From positions 41,015,433 through 41,079,432 of the forward strand of contig NC_056766.1 of NCBI RefSeq assembly GCF_018687715.1: 64,000 nucleotides of DNA, written 5' to 3'. The position numbers were made by a program, and so were the translations under genes. Shown here piece by piece: positions 21,572-33,478 of the stretch (positions are counted from its first letter, which is position 1; each line of letters starts with the position of its first letter). The DNA is from Carya illinoinensis (lineage: Eukaryota; Streptophyta; Magnoliopsida; Fagales; Juglandaceae). The notes beneath the pieces were generated by a model. The model saw only the letters and a program-made list of their open reading frames with translations, did no database searches and was not told the origin of the DNA.

Positions 21572-22556
21572 ACCCCCAATGGTTCTTGTAAAATACATTT
21601 TTCTTTAAAATATAAAGGAAGATGACCAAAAGTCCCTTCCAATAGATTATCTATTCTATTTCTATTTTACTTTTAGCTACAATAAATCCTCTACATGTAA
21701 AGATTACTATTCATTCCTCTAAACATTTTTTTATTATTTCTCTCATTTGTCTCCCACAATAGTTTCTCTCACCTTGTATATTTTCTCCAACAAACTATTA
21801 AATAATATAACATTTAAATGATATAGAGAAAAAATAGATAAGTTGATGGATGACATATTGTAAAAATCAGTATGTAAAACAAAAAAAAAAAAGAATTTTG
21901 ATGATATATTTTAAAAAATAGGATACATAAACTATTAGGAGTGCTCTAAATAGAAATTAAAGAAGAGTCATTCTACCGTTACCGAGAGATTCTTTCGAGA
22001 GAAACTCCCAATCACAGCAATTTTTTTCTTTTTGTTTCACTTTTTTTTTAATTATTTTTAATATTTTTTAAAAAAAGAAAAAATTCACAACATTATAAAA
22101 AATATATATATATTTTAATTATTAAATAAAAAAATAAAAAACATAAAAGATTTTTGTTGGGACACACCATCGGGATGCTTTATCGGGAGGTAAAGCATTT
22201 TCATTAAACAAAGACAGATTTTGGTGAAAGAATATGCGGGCAACTTCCTTCATTGATTTAGAGCGAATTGAAGTCCAGGCACAATGATGGTGCGTGACAG
22301 CTAATTCTTTACAGAAAGCGTATGCTTTGGCTACCGTTCAGCTAAGTGAGAATTAAAGGATCCCGGCCAGTCATGTACAGAAAGCATGTAAGAGCTTTGA
22401 CGCAAACAGATAAGCTGTAGCACGATCGAGCAAGATGAAAACCTATGACCATCAACTTTGCCAGCAATTAAATATAGGTCTTAATTAAAATTTCTACTTT
22501 ATTTGTCCTTTTGGAAAAAATGGAACTTAATGAATGAGATTTATTCACTAACTAAT
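21572..22556. other. Non-coding AT-rich spacer
   Basis: About 1 kb between the hAT-like element and the intact LINE. I find no ORF with recognisable content and no RNA gene. A stretch at about 21970-22195 has a more complex start (TACCGTTACCGAGAG) and end (ATCGGGATGCTTTATCGGGAGGTA) around A/T DNA and may be a small decayed MITE, but the inverted repeats are too poor to call. Confidence 0.5.
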
Positions 22557-22621
22557 TGGAAGACCTTTTAACTGTTTTTTTTTTTTTTTTTTTTGATAAT
22601 CAAACAACCCTTTCATTGAAA

Positions 22622-25600
22622 TCAATTATCCTTACAAATAGCAAGTTTATCAAGCCATAAAGCTTGACTAACAAAAGAAGGACAATAATCCCACCATATA
22701 CAAATATCATCAATCAACCAAGCATGTCTTGCCAAACGATGAGCCACCAAATTGCCTAAACGGTTTACATGCACCACTTGAACTTCTTGGAATCCCACCA
22801 TAAGCCTTCGTATGTCTTGAAGAATAAAAGCAATATCTGTTAAACATACAGAATTTTCATTCAAAGCATTAACCAAAACCAAACAATCAGTTTCAAGCAT
22901 AATTTTTGGGACACCCCATTGAGCACACAACTGTAACCCTCTTAGAAGTGCAACTGCCTCAATAAACTCAGCAGAAGATACCTCTTTCTCTACCTTAGAG
23001 CAAGCCACAATAACCTCACCATACTGATCCCGCAACACCACCCCAATCCCAGCAACAGAATGTTCAGGAAAGGTGGCCCCATCAATGTTCAGTTTCAGAA
23101 AATCATTTGGAGGAGGATGCCATCGTACTACCTTAGTAATCTTCTGATTGGAACCATCAAACAACTGCACCTGTGCATATTCTTGTTGTAAAGAAAGAGC
23201 ATTATTAACAGACACATGAATATGTATAGAAATATCCTCATAAATCCTTTTATTTCTTCTATACCAAAGCCCCCATGTTATAGCTATAAATCTGGCCAGC
23301 AGAGAATCAGACCCTCTTACACGAGCTAAATTTGCCAGATCCCAGAAAGAAAGAGCAGTTTGTATGTTATCCATTTGAGAACAAAAAACCCCCCACACAC
23401 TCCTTACTTCCGAGCAAAAAAACAAAGCATGAGCAGTATCTTCCATACCTTGATTACACAGCCCACAAGTTGCATCCTCCAATACATGTTTCTTCTTCAG
23501 ATTCAGAAAAGTTGGAAGCTTCTCCTGACATGCCCTCCATGCAAACACCTTCATCTTTTTAGGAAGTTTCAGATGCCATAATGACTTCCAAAACACAGCC
23601 TCAGAACTACCAGTAGAAGACTGCCCATTTGCAAGCTGTTGATTATATTGGAGATATCGGTAGGCACTCTTAACAGAAAAATTTCCATTCTTTTCATGGC
23701 TCCAATACAAGGAGTCTTCAGCATCTATAGAAACTTGTAATTTTAAAATCTGTTGAACTAAATTTGGATTGAATAGAGCTCTCACCATATGAACATTCCA
23801 CCAACCTGTGCTGCCATCTATCAGAGAATTAACTTTTAAGTTTTCATCAGACTCCACCAAAGCTGAAACACTTGGACACTCCGGTACCCATGGATCCTTG
23901 AAAATACGCACAGTTTGCCCATTCCCCACACGCCACCTACAACCTTTTCTCAAACAATCAAGAGCTTCCCAAATTCCTTTCCACACATAAGATGAATTAG
24001 CACCAACCTTGGCTTCAAATAAACAAGAATTCGGAAAATACTTGGCTTTATAAACTTTGTAAAAGAGAGAATCCACATTTCTTAACAGCCTCCACCCTTG
24101 CTTAGCCAAAAGGGCTAAATTAAATAGGTGCAAATCTCTAAAACCCATCCCACCTCGGAATTTTGAAACGCACAGCTTCTCCCATCTACACCAATGAATT
24201 TTATTTTCCCGAGAGTGATCCCCCCACCAAAATCTTGCCATCATCATCTCTAACTCATGACATAAAGTTTTGGGAAACAAAAAACAACTCATGGCATAAG
24301 TAGGAATAGACATAGCTACAGCTTTTATAAGCACCTCCCTACCCCCTTGAGATAACAAATTCCCCTTCCATACCTGTAACTTCTGCCACACTCTCTTCTT
24401 TATATCAGAAAAGGCTTGTTTTTTTGACCTCCCAACCATAGGAGGCGGCCCTAAATACTTCTCATACTGCTGTGTATAGCTACCACCCCACAACTGCATA
24501 ATATCTCTTTTCAGGTCATCATTCACATTTTTGCTAAAGACCATAGAAGTTTTTTCCTTATTAATACATTGGCCCGAAGCTCTCTCATACTTATTCAACA
24601 AAGATTGGATCTTCACATTTGTAATCACATCAGCTTTACAAAATATGACACTATCATCCGCAAATAATAGGTGATTTATTCTAGGAGCACCTCTACAAAT
24701 CCTTATTCCATCCACCCCTTCCCTACTAGCATTTCTTTTGAGCAACGAAATAAGACCTTCCGTACACAAAAGAAATAAGTATGGTGATAACGGATCTCCT
24801 TGCCTAAGGCCCCGAGAAGGAATAATAGGGCCTTTAGGACTCCCATTAACCAAAACAGAAAAAGAAACTGTTCTAACACACTGCATAATTAAAGAAATCA
24901 GTTTCTTATCAAAACCAAGGGACCCCATAATTTTCTCTAAAAACAGCCAATCCACCCTATCATACGCTTTACTCATATCAAGTTTGAGAGACATAAACCC
25001 CTTCCTACCCTTTCGCTTATTACGAAGAAAATGCAGCAACTCATAAGCAATAAGAACATTGTCAGAAATCTGTCTACCAGGAACAAACGCGCTTTGAGAA
25101 GCAGAGATAATATCCGGCAAAACACTCTTGAGTCTATTAGCAATGACTTTAGAAAGGATCTTATAGAGCACATTACATAGACTAATGGGACGGAAATCTG
25201 CTACCTTAGAAGGGGAAGCTTTTTTAGGGATAAGAGTAATAAAAGTATGATTTAAGCCACTAGGAAACATCCCAGAATTCAAAGCTGAAAGTAAAGCAGT
25301 AGTAATGGAGTTGCCTAACATACCCCAATATTTCTGAAAGAAAAGAGGAGGCATACCATCCGGTCCAGGGGCCTTAGAAGGATGCATCTGTTTTAAAGCT
25401 ACCTCCACCTCCTCAGCAACATAAGGTTTTAACAGATCCTCATTCATCTCAGCAGTGACTCTTGCCTCAACACCCGAAAGAACATCCTCCATATCCACAC
25501 GATCTGCAGCAGTGAATAGAGTCTGAAAATATTCAGTAATTAAGACATCCATCTGATCCCCTTTTTGCCAAATCCCAGACTCATCTTGCAACTGCATAAT

Positions 25601-26722
25601 ACTATTCTTTCTTCGTCTAGTGGATGCCTTAGAATGGAAATACCGGGAATTACAATCCCCTTCTCTAAGCCACTTTACCCGAGATCTTTGCTTCCACATT
25701 AACTCATCCCTTTCGAGCCATTTTTGAACCTCAAGACATGCTTGTTTATGTTCCTCTAGACAGTGTTGTCCAGAGTCATTCTCTTCTAAGCATTGAAGCC
25801 TCCTTTTAGCAGTAGCTAAATTTTTCTGCACATGGCCAAATGAAGCCTTATTCCATCTTCCTAACTCAGTAGCACAACTTGAAATTCTTCCCATAATCTG
25901 ATCCAAAGAAATAGGACCATGTCTCCGACCCCAAACCCTCTCAATAATCGAGGAACATTCAGTTTCTCCCACCCACATAGCCTCAAATCGAAACAACCTC
26001 CTACTCCTCCTTCTAACCAAAGCCCCTTCAGTATCCAACCATAATGGAATGTGATCGGAGTAGGCTGCAACTCCATGTGTTACTCGAAGATTTGGAAACA
26101 TATCACACCACAAAGAATTAGCAAGAAAGCGATCTAACCTTTCCTTCACTAAATCCTCCTCACCCCTACGATTACTCCAAGTAAAACGAGACCCTACATA
26201 TCCCAAATCCCTCAAGTAACAATCTGATAAGACCTCTCGAAACTCCCTCATCTGTATATCACTTCTTATATTTCCGCCCAGTTTCTCAGAATGATCTAAA
26301 ATTTCATTGAAATCCCCAAAAACTATCCATGGTAAAACAACCCCACGGCCCAAAAATTTCAAAAGCCTCCAAACTTCAGATCGCTGCCCACTATCGTGAT
26401 GACCATACACCCCAGTCAACAACCACTCCACCCCATCACAGTTTGTAATAGACGCATGAATATGGTGACTAGAATAATTAATAATCCTCAGATTAATATC
26501 ATCTTTCCACAAAAGGGCCAAACCTCCACTTCGACCCACACTGTCAACACCAAAACAACACCGAAAACCCAATCTCAACTTACAAAACTCCAACCGGCGT
26601 GATGATAATTTTGTTTCTTGAAGAAACAAAATTTCGGGAACTTCACTCGTGAGTAAATCACGAAGAGAACGAATACTCCGTGGGTTCCCAAGCCCACGGA
26701 GATTCCAAGATAAGAGTTTCAT
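22622..26722 (-). CDS. LINE ORF2 polyprotein: endonuclease, reverse transcriptase, RNase H
   Basis: 1366 codons, uninterrupted, the usual size for plant L1-type ORF2. The AP-endonuclease spans residues about 1-230 (SWNLRGLG, LFLQETKL, VFGDFNEIL, YSDHIPLWL), which would nick the target. RT follows at about 450-760 with SKAPGPDGMPPLFFQKYW, SQSAFVPGRQISDN, LDMSKAYDRVDWLFLE, LRQGDPLSPYLFLLC and the catalytic FADD near residue 685. A zinc-binding zf-RVT-like cluster lies near 1080 (C-x2-C then H and C). RNase H begins about residue 1210 (LNIDGATF, SAEFIEAVALLRGLQL, ETDC) and is complete with VNRLGNLVAHRLARHA. KYLGPPPMVG has Pro where the family usually has Leu. The start is the ATG in the ATGA overlap with ORF1. 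Confidence 0.93.
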   Translation of the reverse strand: MKLLSWNLRGLGNPRSIRSLRDLLTSEVPEILFLQETKLSSRRLEFCKLRLGFRCCFGVDSVGRSGGLALLWKDDINLRIINYSSHHIHASITNCDGVEWLLTGVYGHHDSGQRSEVWRLLKFLGRGVVLPWIVFGDFNEILDHSEKLGGNIRSDIQMREFREVLSDCYLRDLGYVGSRFTWSNRRGEEDLVKERLDRFLANSLWCDMFPNLRVTHGVAAYSDHIPLWLDTEGALVRRRSRRLFRFEAMWVGETECSSIIERVWGRRHGPISLDQIMGRISSCATELGRWNKASFGHVQKNLATAKRRLQCLEENDSGQHCLEEHKQACLEVQKWLERDELMWKQRSRVKWLREGDCNSRYFHSKASTRRRKNSIMQLQDESGIWQKGDQMDVLITEYFQTLFTAADRVDMEDVLSGVEARVTAEMNEDLLKPYVAEEVEVALKQMHPSKAPGPDGMPPLFFQKYWGMLGNSITTALLSALNSGMFPSGLNHTFITLIPKKASPSKVADFRPISLCNVLYKILSKVIANRLKSVLPDIISASQSAFVPGRQISDNVLIAYELLHFLRNKRKGRKGFMSLKLDMSKAYDRVDWLFLEKIMGSLGFDKKLISLIMQCVRTVSFSVLVNGSPKGPIIPSRGLRQGDPLSPYLFLLCTEGLISLLKRNASREGVDGIRICRGAPRINHLLFADDSVIFCKADVITNVKIQSLLNKYERASGQCINKEKTSMVFSKNVNDDLKRDIMQLWGGSYTQQYEKYLGPPPMVGRSKKQAFSDIKKRVWQKLQVWKGNLLSQGGREVLIKAVAMSIPTYAMSCFLFPKTLCHELEMMMARFWWGDHSRENKIHWCRWEKLCVSKFRGGMGFRDLHLFNLALLAKQGWRLLRNVDSLFYKVYKAKYFPNSCLFEAKVGANSSYVWKGIWEALDCLRKGCRWRVGNGQTVRIFKDPWVPECPSVSALVESDENLKVNSLIDGSTGWWNVHMVRALFNPNLVQQILKLQVSIDAEDSLYWSHEKNGNFSVKSAYRYLQYNQQLANGQSSTGSSEAVFWKSLWHLKLPKKMKVFAWRACQEKLPTFLNLKKKHVLEDATCGLCNQGMEDTAHALFFCSEVRSVWGVFCSQMDNIQTALSFWDLANLARVRGSDSLLARFIAITWGLWYRRNKRIYEDISIHIHVSVNNALSLQQEYAQVQLFDGSNQKITKVVRWHPPPNDFLKLNIDGATFPEHSVAGIGVVLRDQYGEVIVACSKVEKEVSSAEFIEAVALLRGLQLCAQWGVPKIMLETDCLVLVNALNENSVCLTDIAFILQDIRRLMVGFQEVQVVHVNRLGNLVAHRLARHAWLIDDICIWWDYCPSFVSQALWLDKLAICKDN

Positions 26723-28164
26723 TGAGCTCGGCGGGGCTGATCATCAGCCACCGCCGTTCTCTCTGTATACATCCCCACCGAAATAGAAGAAATAGAAGAG
26801 GGTTTACCTCGTTTAGCATCAACCTCCACAATAGTGATCCCCTTCCTCTTCTTGCCATGGTTTGTAAGCCGTTCGGACTGAAGAACAGGAGCTGCCGCAT
26901 CACTCGGCACCGAACTGTCCTCATTCGCCTGGGACTGCACCTTCGGGGAAACCCTAACATCGAGCCGCTTCCCCCTTTTCTTTTGAGTATTATTACGAGA
27001 GCCAGGCACATCATAAGCTTTCGGGTCTGTATTACCCGATGGGCCGGATCCGAAACTCACAAACATAGTAGAGGCCTCCAAAACCGGAACGTCCATAAGC
27101 CCATCTTCAAGTTGAGACGCATGAAACACAGCCATTTCAAACACAGCCTGTGTTGAGCCGGCTTCATCTACAGGAGAATCCAAGGCCGTAACCTCCTTAT
27201 CCAACGTAGACGGCGTAACAGTCGGGACAGTGGATGATTCTTTACTTGCAGAAATAACTGACCCCATTAACTCCGGATTTCTCGCCCCCTCTGATTTCGT
27301 AACGGGCAAACCACTGCCCTTTCCGTTAGCAATCGTCCTTGGATCATCCTCAACCGGAACACCCGTATCCACCCCTGCTTTAGCCGTAGCCGCCATTGTA
27401 GACGCACATCCTCCACCCCTACGAGAAGGAAGAAATCCCGCACGTAGCCAAGGACCATACGGAAGTCGCTGGGAGTCGACTTGGTTTGCATCAACATCCT
27501 CACACTCCTTTAGTGAGTGACCCAGAATACCACAGTGAAAACATAAATCCGGTAGCCTTTCGTAAGAAAACCGTACCCAACAGGACACCCCCTCCTCCAC
27601 AATCATACGCTTCCGACGTAAAAGCGGTTTGGAAATGTTTAAGAGAACCCGGACTCGCATGTATTCTCCCCACTCCATCTCCCCATTGTCTAAATCAACT
27701 TCTAAAACCTCTCCCAAAGCACCCCCAACTAAACGCCCGATGTACTCATTACGGGCCATTAACGGTAAATCATGTAATCGAACCCAAAACGGGGCATGCA
27801 CCAGATCTAACTTGCCAATCTGCAGCCTACCATCAAATTCCTTCAACAAAACCAGATGTTTGTCGAAAGACCACGGACCCTCACGCAGAACCTTGAGTTT
27901 GTCTCTCATATCATCAAACTCAACCAACGTAAATTCAGAATTGAGATCCCGAAATCGAACACCCTTAACCAGACACCAAACTTTCCTCATTGTTTGCTTA
28001 AACGCCTCGTGATTATAATGCTTTTTGATCAGAAGCTTCATAATCAAACAGCTCGCCCCTCTCTCTAAAACATCCTCCAGCCGGTTAATCTCCACCGAAA
28101 CAGCTTCATTCTCCTTCTCAGTTAACGATAAACTTGCATAGAGTTCATCTAAGGCATCCGCCAT
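26719..28164 (-). CDS. LINE ORF1 RNA-binding protein (DUF4283 plus zinc knuckle)
   Basis: 481 codons, open from an ATG 65 bp inside the element. The N-terminal DUF4283-like domain spans residues about 15-180 (TMRKVWCLVKGVRFRDL, FTLVEFDDMRDKLKVL, GPWSFDKHLVLLKEFDG, VHAPFWVRLHDLPL). It is followed by a C-x2-C-x4-H-x4-C zinc knuckle near residue 207-220 (CFHCGILGHSLKEC), then a long, low-complexity C-terminal half with basic KKRGKRLDVR and KKRKG clusters that may be nuclear-targeting. It should coat element RNA. The stop TGA shares two bases with the ORF2 start in ATGA, suggesting stop-restart translation. No frameshifts were seen. Confidence 0.88.
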   Translation of the reverse strand: MADALDELYASLSLTEKENEAVSVEINRLEDVLERGASCLIMKLLIKKHYNHEAFKQTMRKVWCLVKGVRFRDLNSEFTLVEFDDMRDKLKVLREGPWSFDKHLVLLKEFDGRLQIGKLDLVHAPFWVRLHDLPLMARNEYIGRLVGGALGEVLEVDLDNGEMEWGEYMRVRVLLNISKPLLRRKRMIVEEGVSCWVRFSYERLPDLCFHCGILGHSLKECEDVDANQVDSQRLPYGPWLRAGFLPSRRGGGCASTMAATAKAGVDTGVPVEDDPRTIANGKGSGLPVTKSEGARNPELMGSVISASKESSTVPTVTPSTLDKEVTALDSPVDEAGSTQAVFEMAVFHASQLEDGLMDVPVLEASTMFVSFGSGPSGNTDPKAYDVPGSRNNTQKKRGKRLDVRVSPKVQSQANEDSSVPSDAAAPVLQSERLTNHGKKRKGITIVEVDAKRGKPSSISSISVGMYTERTAVADDQPRRAQ

Positions 28165-28249
28165 ACCGAAAACCTCGTACGAGAGACGAGAGGAAAAAAA
28201 CCCCTACTCTAGCCAGAGAGAGGAAAAAATGGAAGACCTTTTAACTGTT

Positions 28250-31200
28250 AGACAACTCATCATGATGACTTTATTTCTTGAAAGAAAAAGAAAAGAAAAG
28301 AAAATGAAGTTGGAATTCTCATTTATTTAAACACTTGAGTGTTAGGTTTGTGCTAAAGCTCGAAGAAGATGAAAAAATTTTGCTACGTATAAGTAAAGTC
28401 GCGTACTAATTTACGTACGAATATTAATTTTTTCATATTCAAAATTTAAATTAATACTATTTTCAATAAAATTTACTTTTTTATCAATCACATTAGATTG
28501 ATGTACATATTAGTACGTAATTGTGCTTGTAACTATATTTTTCCAATATGGTAAATACCATAAATTTACTATTAGGAAGCAGCATTAAAGATTAGAGTAG
28601 TGTTATAACTGTAAACAGATCATACAAAAGTAAATTCATAAATTAACATGGATTCGTATATTACGTTAGAGCAACTTTACAATAAAAATACATTTATAAT
28701 CTAACGTATCACGTCAATTTATAACAGTTTGTGAGTTTATTTTTACATAATATTTAAGGCTAAAGCATTTCTGTAAAGATTAATTCAGGATTAGATTTAT
28801 TTTAAAAGAACATTAATTTAGGTTATAATTCATGTCAATTTTGGGCAAGACCTTTAATTGTGGGGTGTTTATAAACTCGACATTAGAATGCACGTATTTG
28901 TACAAATCACCAATTAGTAATTGATTACTTGTAATGAATTAACAAATTCAACTCACTTTTTTTTTTGCCATTTAGTAATTAACAAATTACTCATATGTTG
29001 TTATAATTATAACATATTTAGCAAGCATTAATAACTGACAATTCATCCATTGTACACATTTTCTAACATAACAGGAATAAGAAAAAATAATTTTATTAAA
29101 AAAAATATGAAGCATTTCCTAGATGAAAAGTGATTAATAAAACTCCGCCGACTACATTTCCTACCTAATAGATCATTTTTGTTTTTGGTATGGACTAAGT
29201 TTAGATCATTTGTGTGGTTATTGACAAGAAATTCAAACTTTTTAGAATGAAACAATATTGTGACACAAATTTTGCACATCCTACATCAACAAGACATAGG
29301 CCATCAGGGAGGGGGTGCTGGGGAATAGTGGCATGTCTGCAGTTGGCTTCCATTATATATAGCAATGCATTTTCATCTGAAGAAGTATAAAGAACTTTTG
29401 TGACTGGTTTAGTCTTCACTATTGCTGATACTCTTTACAGACAAATGTCCAAGAGAATCACTCTGCCTAAACAGAGATTCAACATCACCCTTCATAGAAA
29501 GAGATGACTCAACCTCTATTGACAAAGGTCCAAGAGACGAACTCTTTTTTATTTTATTTTAATTAATAATAAAGAAACAAAAAAGAATATTGTGTGAAAG
29601 CAAATCTAAATTATTGTTTAAAAACAAAATATCATCTTAAGAAATAAGTCCACTCCCTCTAACTTGAAGGTGCTTTATGTACTCATTAGCAAAGTTTCAT
29701 ATACTATTATTGGGAGGGTTTTCTTTTTAGCCGATCGAAATCTGAATTTCCTAATTGCAGGCCCAATAAATATTATATATGATAACCAAAACCTTAAGCT
29801 TCTAACGTGTACTTTTCTCCCAACTTATCATTCTCAAATGCATTTAGCTCATATCCACTTTATCTAATTGTGTATTAAAACGAGTTATTAATATCATAAC
29901 TATCCTCAATGAATACCCATCAATAATACAATTCAAGAAAAATCTAAAACAAATTACAATATTATATATTCAAGAACTTAATTTTTGCATATATTTATGA
30001 GCATCTTCATTAATTACTTGTCCACATAGATTAGTATTGAAGCTGAGGTAATGTAATTTTCTCCCCAATCCCAATCTGGATTTCCATATGCAATCATCTC
30101 ATCATGGCTAAAACTTACATTTATACTACTCACATGGTCACTCACTTCATATTCTAGTTAATTGCTTAGAGCCATAAGCATCCCTCCCGCATCAATATTC
30201 CTCTAAATATTCGTATACGTCCACTCGAGATTTATGGCTAGATATGGATCCACAAACAAATTAAGCACCATGCACATTGAGTTTAACCACTATATATTAA
30301 TCTATTCAAAATTTGCAATTTCATTTATTTTGACTTGCATTGAAAAAAATGTGGAACGTTGGTCTCATCTATGATGTTGCAAATTCAAGTAAAGTTATAT
30401 ACATATATATATATGTCTGACACTTTTGAAGATGGCTTCCAATCTCGGTATCTCTTTGAAAGTTGAATATATGGATCACCATCATCTCGGCATCGATCTC
30501 TTTAAAGATTGAATAGGATCTATGAAATCGTCATTCTTGTATATCGGATGGACTCCACCACTTTTGAAGATTGATTCCTCTGAATAACTATCAATTGTAA
30601 ACCTCATATTGTTCCATGAACATTGCACTTGATATCACTTTCTAATTGAAATTGCATCGTATTTTATGTACAAAATATTTTGGGGTTAGCGGCAAGAAAT
30701 AAAGGGACAATAATTTTTTTATTTTTTATTTTAAAGTTTGTTAAACATATTGACGTGATGCATTGTAGGTAGTTATTCCTTTAATTTGCAACATGTATGA
30801 TTAGAGAAAAAATGTAAGAGGAAGAACAATATTTCTCTCAAATTTAGGACATGTTTGGATAATAAAACCACGTATATCATGTCCTACTTTGTTTAAGATA
30901 ATTATAATTTTTATCACCTTTTTATTTAAGATATTTTTAGGAGATCGTGATCATATCTATTTCGTTTGGGACTATAGGAGGGAATGGAGTAGAAATGAAT
31001 AGAATAGTTTTCTTACGTAAATCAATACTAAATTTATAAAATGATGTAAAATCAACAGATGAAACATTTTATAATTATTTAGAACCAAAAGCATGCTGAA
31101 ATAAAATGCTCAAAATGAATTAAAGTCCTGTAGGATCAACCCTCTATTGGTTATGGTACAAGTTCCTTGAAGGCAATTTGTAGATCTTGGAGTTGAACCT

Positions 31201-31830
31201 CCCTGATCTGTGATCTTAGTCTAGAACAATATCTTCGAGATCATGCTCCTTGAAGGTCACGTCACCTGTCTAGAGTACTAAAGCTAGACTAATTAGCTTT
31301 CACCATCCTAAGTGAAAATGGCCAAGGGCCCAAGACCAAGCTGTGTGTTTCTGAGCAAATGGTGGTATATATGACAAGCAATATTCCTAAGAAAAAGGGA
31401 AAAATAAAGAGTGCATGTTTTTTTTAGTATTTTGTATACATAATTAATATGCATGCCAACACAAAGTAGGAATTATTATAGGGTCCAATTTGAAGATCAA
31501 AACTAGCTTTGTATATTTTAAAGTTTTGGGTGCGAGATTTGAAAGTTAATAAAGAACAAAACAAGCATTTTGGGTAATGAATGAAGAAAAACTTAGAATC
31601 GTCATTCATGTTGTGTTGTCGATGGCAGTCAGATTTAAGTCGTAGTCATGTTCATAGGTAGAGGACATCTAAATGATCTTTTGTGTTCTCTACATGCTTA
31701 CATACCAAATGGACTCCGCAACTTTTAATGTATAATGAGCTTGAATTACAAGAAAACTCAACATTCAGACCTTTCTCGTCTGGCTTAAAAGCCTCTAGAG
31801 CAAATTAGTACTCCCTATGATAACAGCACA
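28250..31830. other. Gene-poor AT-rich DNA
   Basis: About 3.6 kb downstream of the TNL pseudogene and beside the LINE. Open frames here are short (under 80 codons) and match nothing I recognise, and no LTR pair or tRNA-like structure is visible. It may be ordinary intergenic DNA. Confidence 0.55.
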
Positions 31831-31838
31831 AAGAGCTA

Positions 31839-32454
31839 TTATATTATTTGTGCGCATGTTAATAGTGATCTCAACAACACTAGAAAATGGAAGAGATCAA
31901 ATGCAAATCTTTCAGAATCTGCTTTAATAACAGCACAAAGAGCTATTCCTCTTAGCTCATCCAAATATAGATCACTCCCATCGATATCTATTTCACATGA
32001 TTCAGTATTATTTGAAGCTTCCTTATAGTGGTTGAACCACTCAGGAATCGTATCTCCTGAAAGAATAATGGCCAAATAGTCATTTAGATGTCCCTGTCAA
32101 ACATATATCACGAAGTCTCAACCATAAAATTATAAATCAAAACACACAAACATGTAAAAAAGAAAAAAACACATACATGTCATGACATTTGAGAAATTCA
32201 ATCTATCCAAGTGCTCTTAAGTTGCTGATTTTGTATTGGAACTTTTTTTATATTCTGGAAAGCTTTCCAATAAGATCCATTGATCCATTAGTACACCTGC
32301 TCTATATTGGATCGATGCTCTAGAATTCCTTAAAGTTGCAGGCAATCCGTCAACACAAGGTGCTTTAAATATCCAACAACACTTTTGATGGATGTGGGAA
32401 GACTAATAGTATCTTTCAAACTACCAAAGTACTATACTGCCTTAAAGAGACCTG
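31839..32454 (-). pseudogene. TNL resistance gene, 3' part (post-LRR and C-terminal domain)
   Basis: The downstream piece of a TIR-NBS-LRR gene. From 32454 the broken frames read SLPTSIKSVVGYLKHL, LTDCLQL, and KKFQYKISNLRALG ending in CHDM, the usual tail of the last LRR exon. An intron of about 120 bp (donor GTATGT at 32176, acceptor TTTCAG ending 32057) precedes an exon reading GDTIPEWFNHYKEASN and GIALCAVIKAD, the post-LRR (C-JID-like) domain. TNL proteins detect pathogens in the cytoplasm. Several stops lie in the LRR part. A 20-bp sequence TAACAGCACAAAGAGCTATT is duplicated at about 31819 and 31927. The upstream half is at 42230-42786. Confidence 0.8.
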
Positions 32455-33478
32455 ATTTTTGTGACGCCCCCAAATCCCCACGCACGGACACGGGGAAATC
32501 GAGACGTCCGGATGGTGACAACCCGGGTCACCACCCTATCGACGAGTGCCAAGTGTGTGCAAAAGCAACAAATGTGCACGAAGGAACACGTAGCGGATAA
32601 CGAAAGTCATATAACTAAGTGATTGAGCTGAAATATTGCACATTTTTACTATTTAAAACCAATGTATTTTAAATTCATCATGACATTATTATTGGTTTTA
32701 AATAGAAAAATGGTTAAAATGAATAAATCAAAGTTGTGATTTTAATTGATTAAAAGCATGAATTGCTGCTTGAATTCTACCAACTATTGATTACTGTGCA
32801 TTCTGATCTGTTCCTCTAGAATTGAGAAACAAAATAAACTGAACTAGGTCGATATTGGAATGGCTTCACATGTCTTCATTTTCGTTATCACAGTTCATTG
32901 GACACATATTTTTGCTCTTTGAGCATGTGTTATGAGTTCACATACTTCAAATATATGTATATTTTGTTTATCTTGCATGTTTGGTTATGTCTTTCTCTTC
33001 TATTGATTCTCTACTTTTCATTTCCATTTGTTCATGCAATGCCTATTCCAGGCCTTTGTTCTACAACAAAAAGGTGATTTAATGAAGATATCATGGATCC
33101 AAGCATATATGGTGATGAATATAGGCTTAGAGCTTCAAGAGACCGGTTTAATCAAATCCAACAAGGAGTAGCTCAAGTGAATCCGAAACTATATGAAGAA
33201 AAAGGCTGCTGCTCTCCACCAAATTTAACATTGAAAAAGTCATAAAAGGCTGCTTCCTTTCCATTGAATTAAACAAGAACCGAAATGAAGGAAGAAAGAA
33301 AGAAAACATGTGACAAATTGAAGAGATGCCATGCTTGAATCTTGAAGAGAAGTCGGCTAGAGTGAATTGTAGTTGGGGGAATGAATTGAATTAGTTTGGA
33401 CCGGTCAAAGCAGTAGGTGAATGAAGGAACATGTGCTGAAATTGAAATAACAAATTGAAGAAACAAAATGAAGAAACC

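Larger units (their letters stand above)
22577..28229 (-). mobile_element. Apparently complete L1-type LINE
   Basis: A 5.65-kb minus-strand LINE with both ORFs open, a short (about 65 bp) 5' UTR, a short 3' UTR and a poly(A) tail (T run from 22577). It is flanked by an exact duplication TGGAAGACCTTTTAACTGT at 22557-22575 and 28230-28248, 19-20 bp depending on an ambiguous T. The length is typical for target-primed reverse transcription. The perfect duplication, homogeneous tail and uninterrupted ORFs point to a recent insertion. It is the only copy in the window that could plausibly still encode its own machinery. Confidence 0.93.

Noticed and set aside
21970..22195. Possible MITE
   Set aside because: The two ends share only scattered TACC and CCCGAT-like bases; too weak without family alignment.
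27486..28068. Plus-strand open frames up to 136 codons
   Set aside because: Antisense shadows of LINE ORF1, which has clear DUF4283-like and zinc-knuckle motifs on the other strand.
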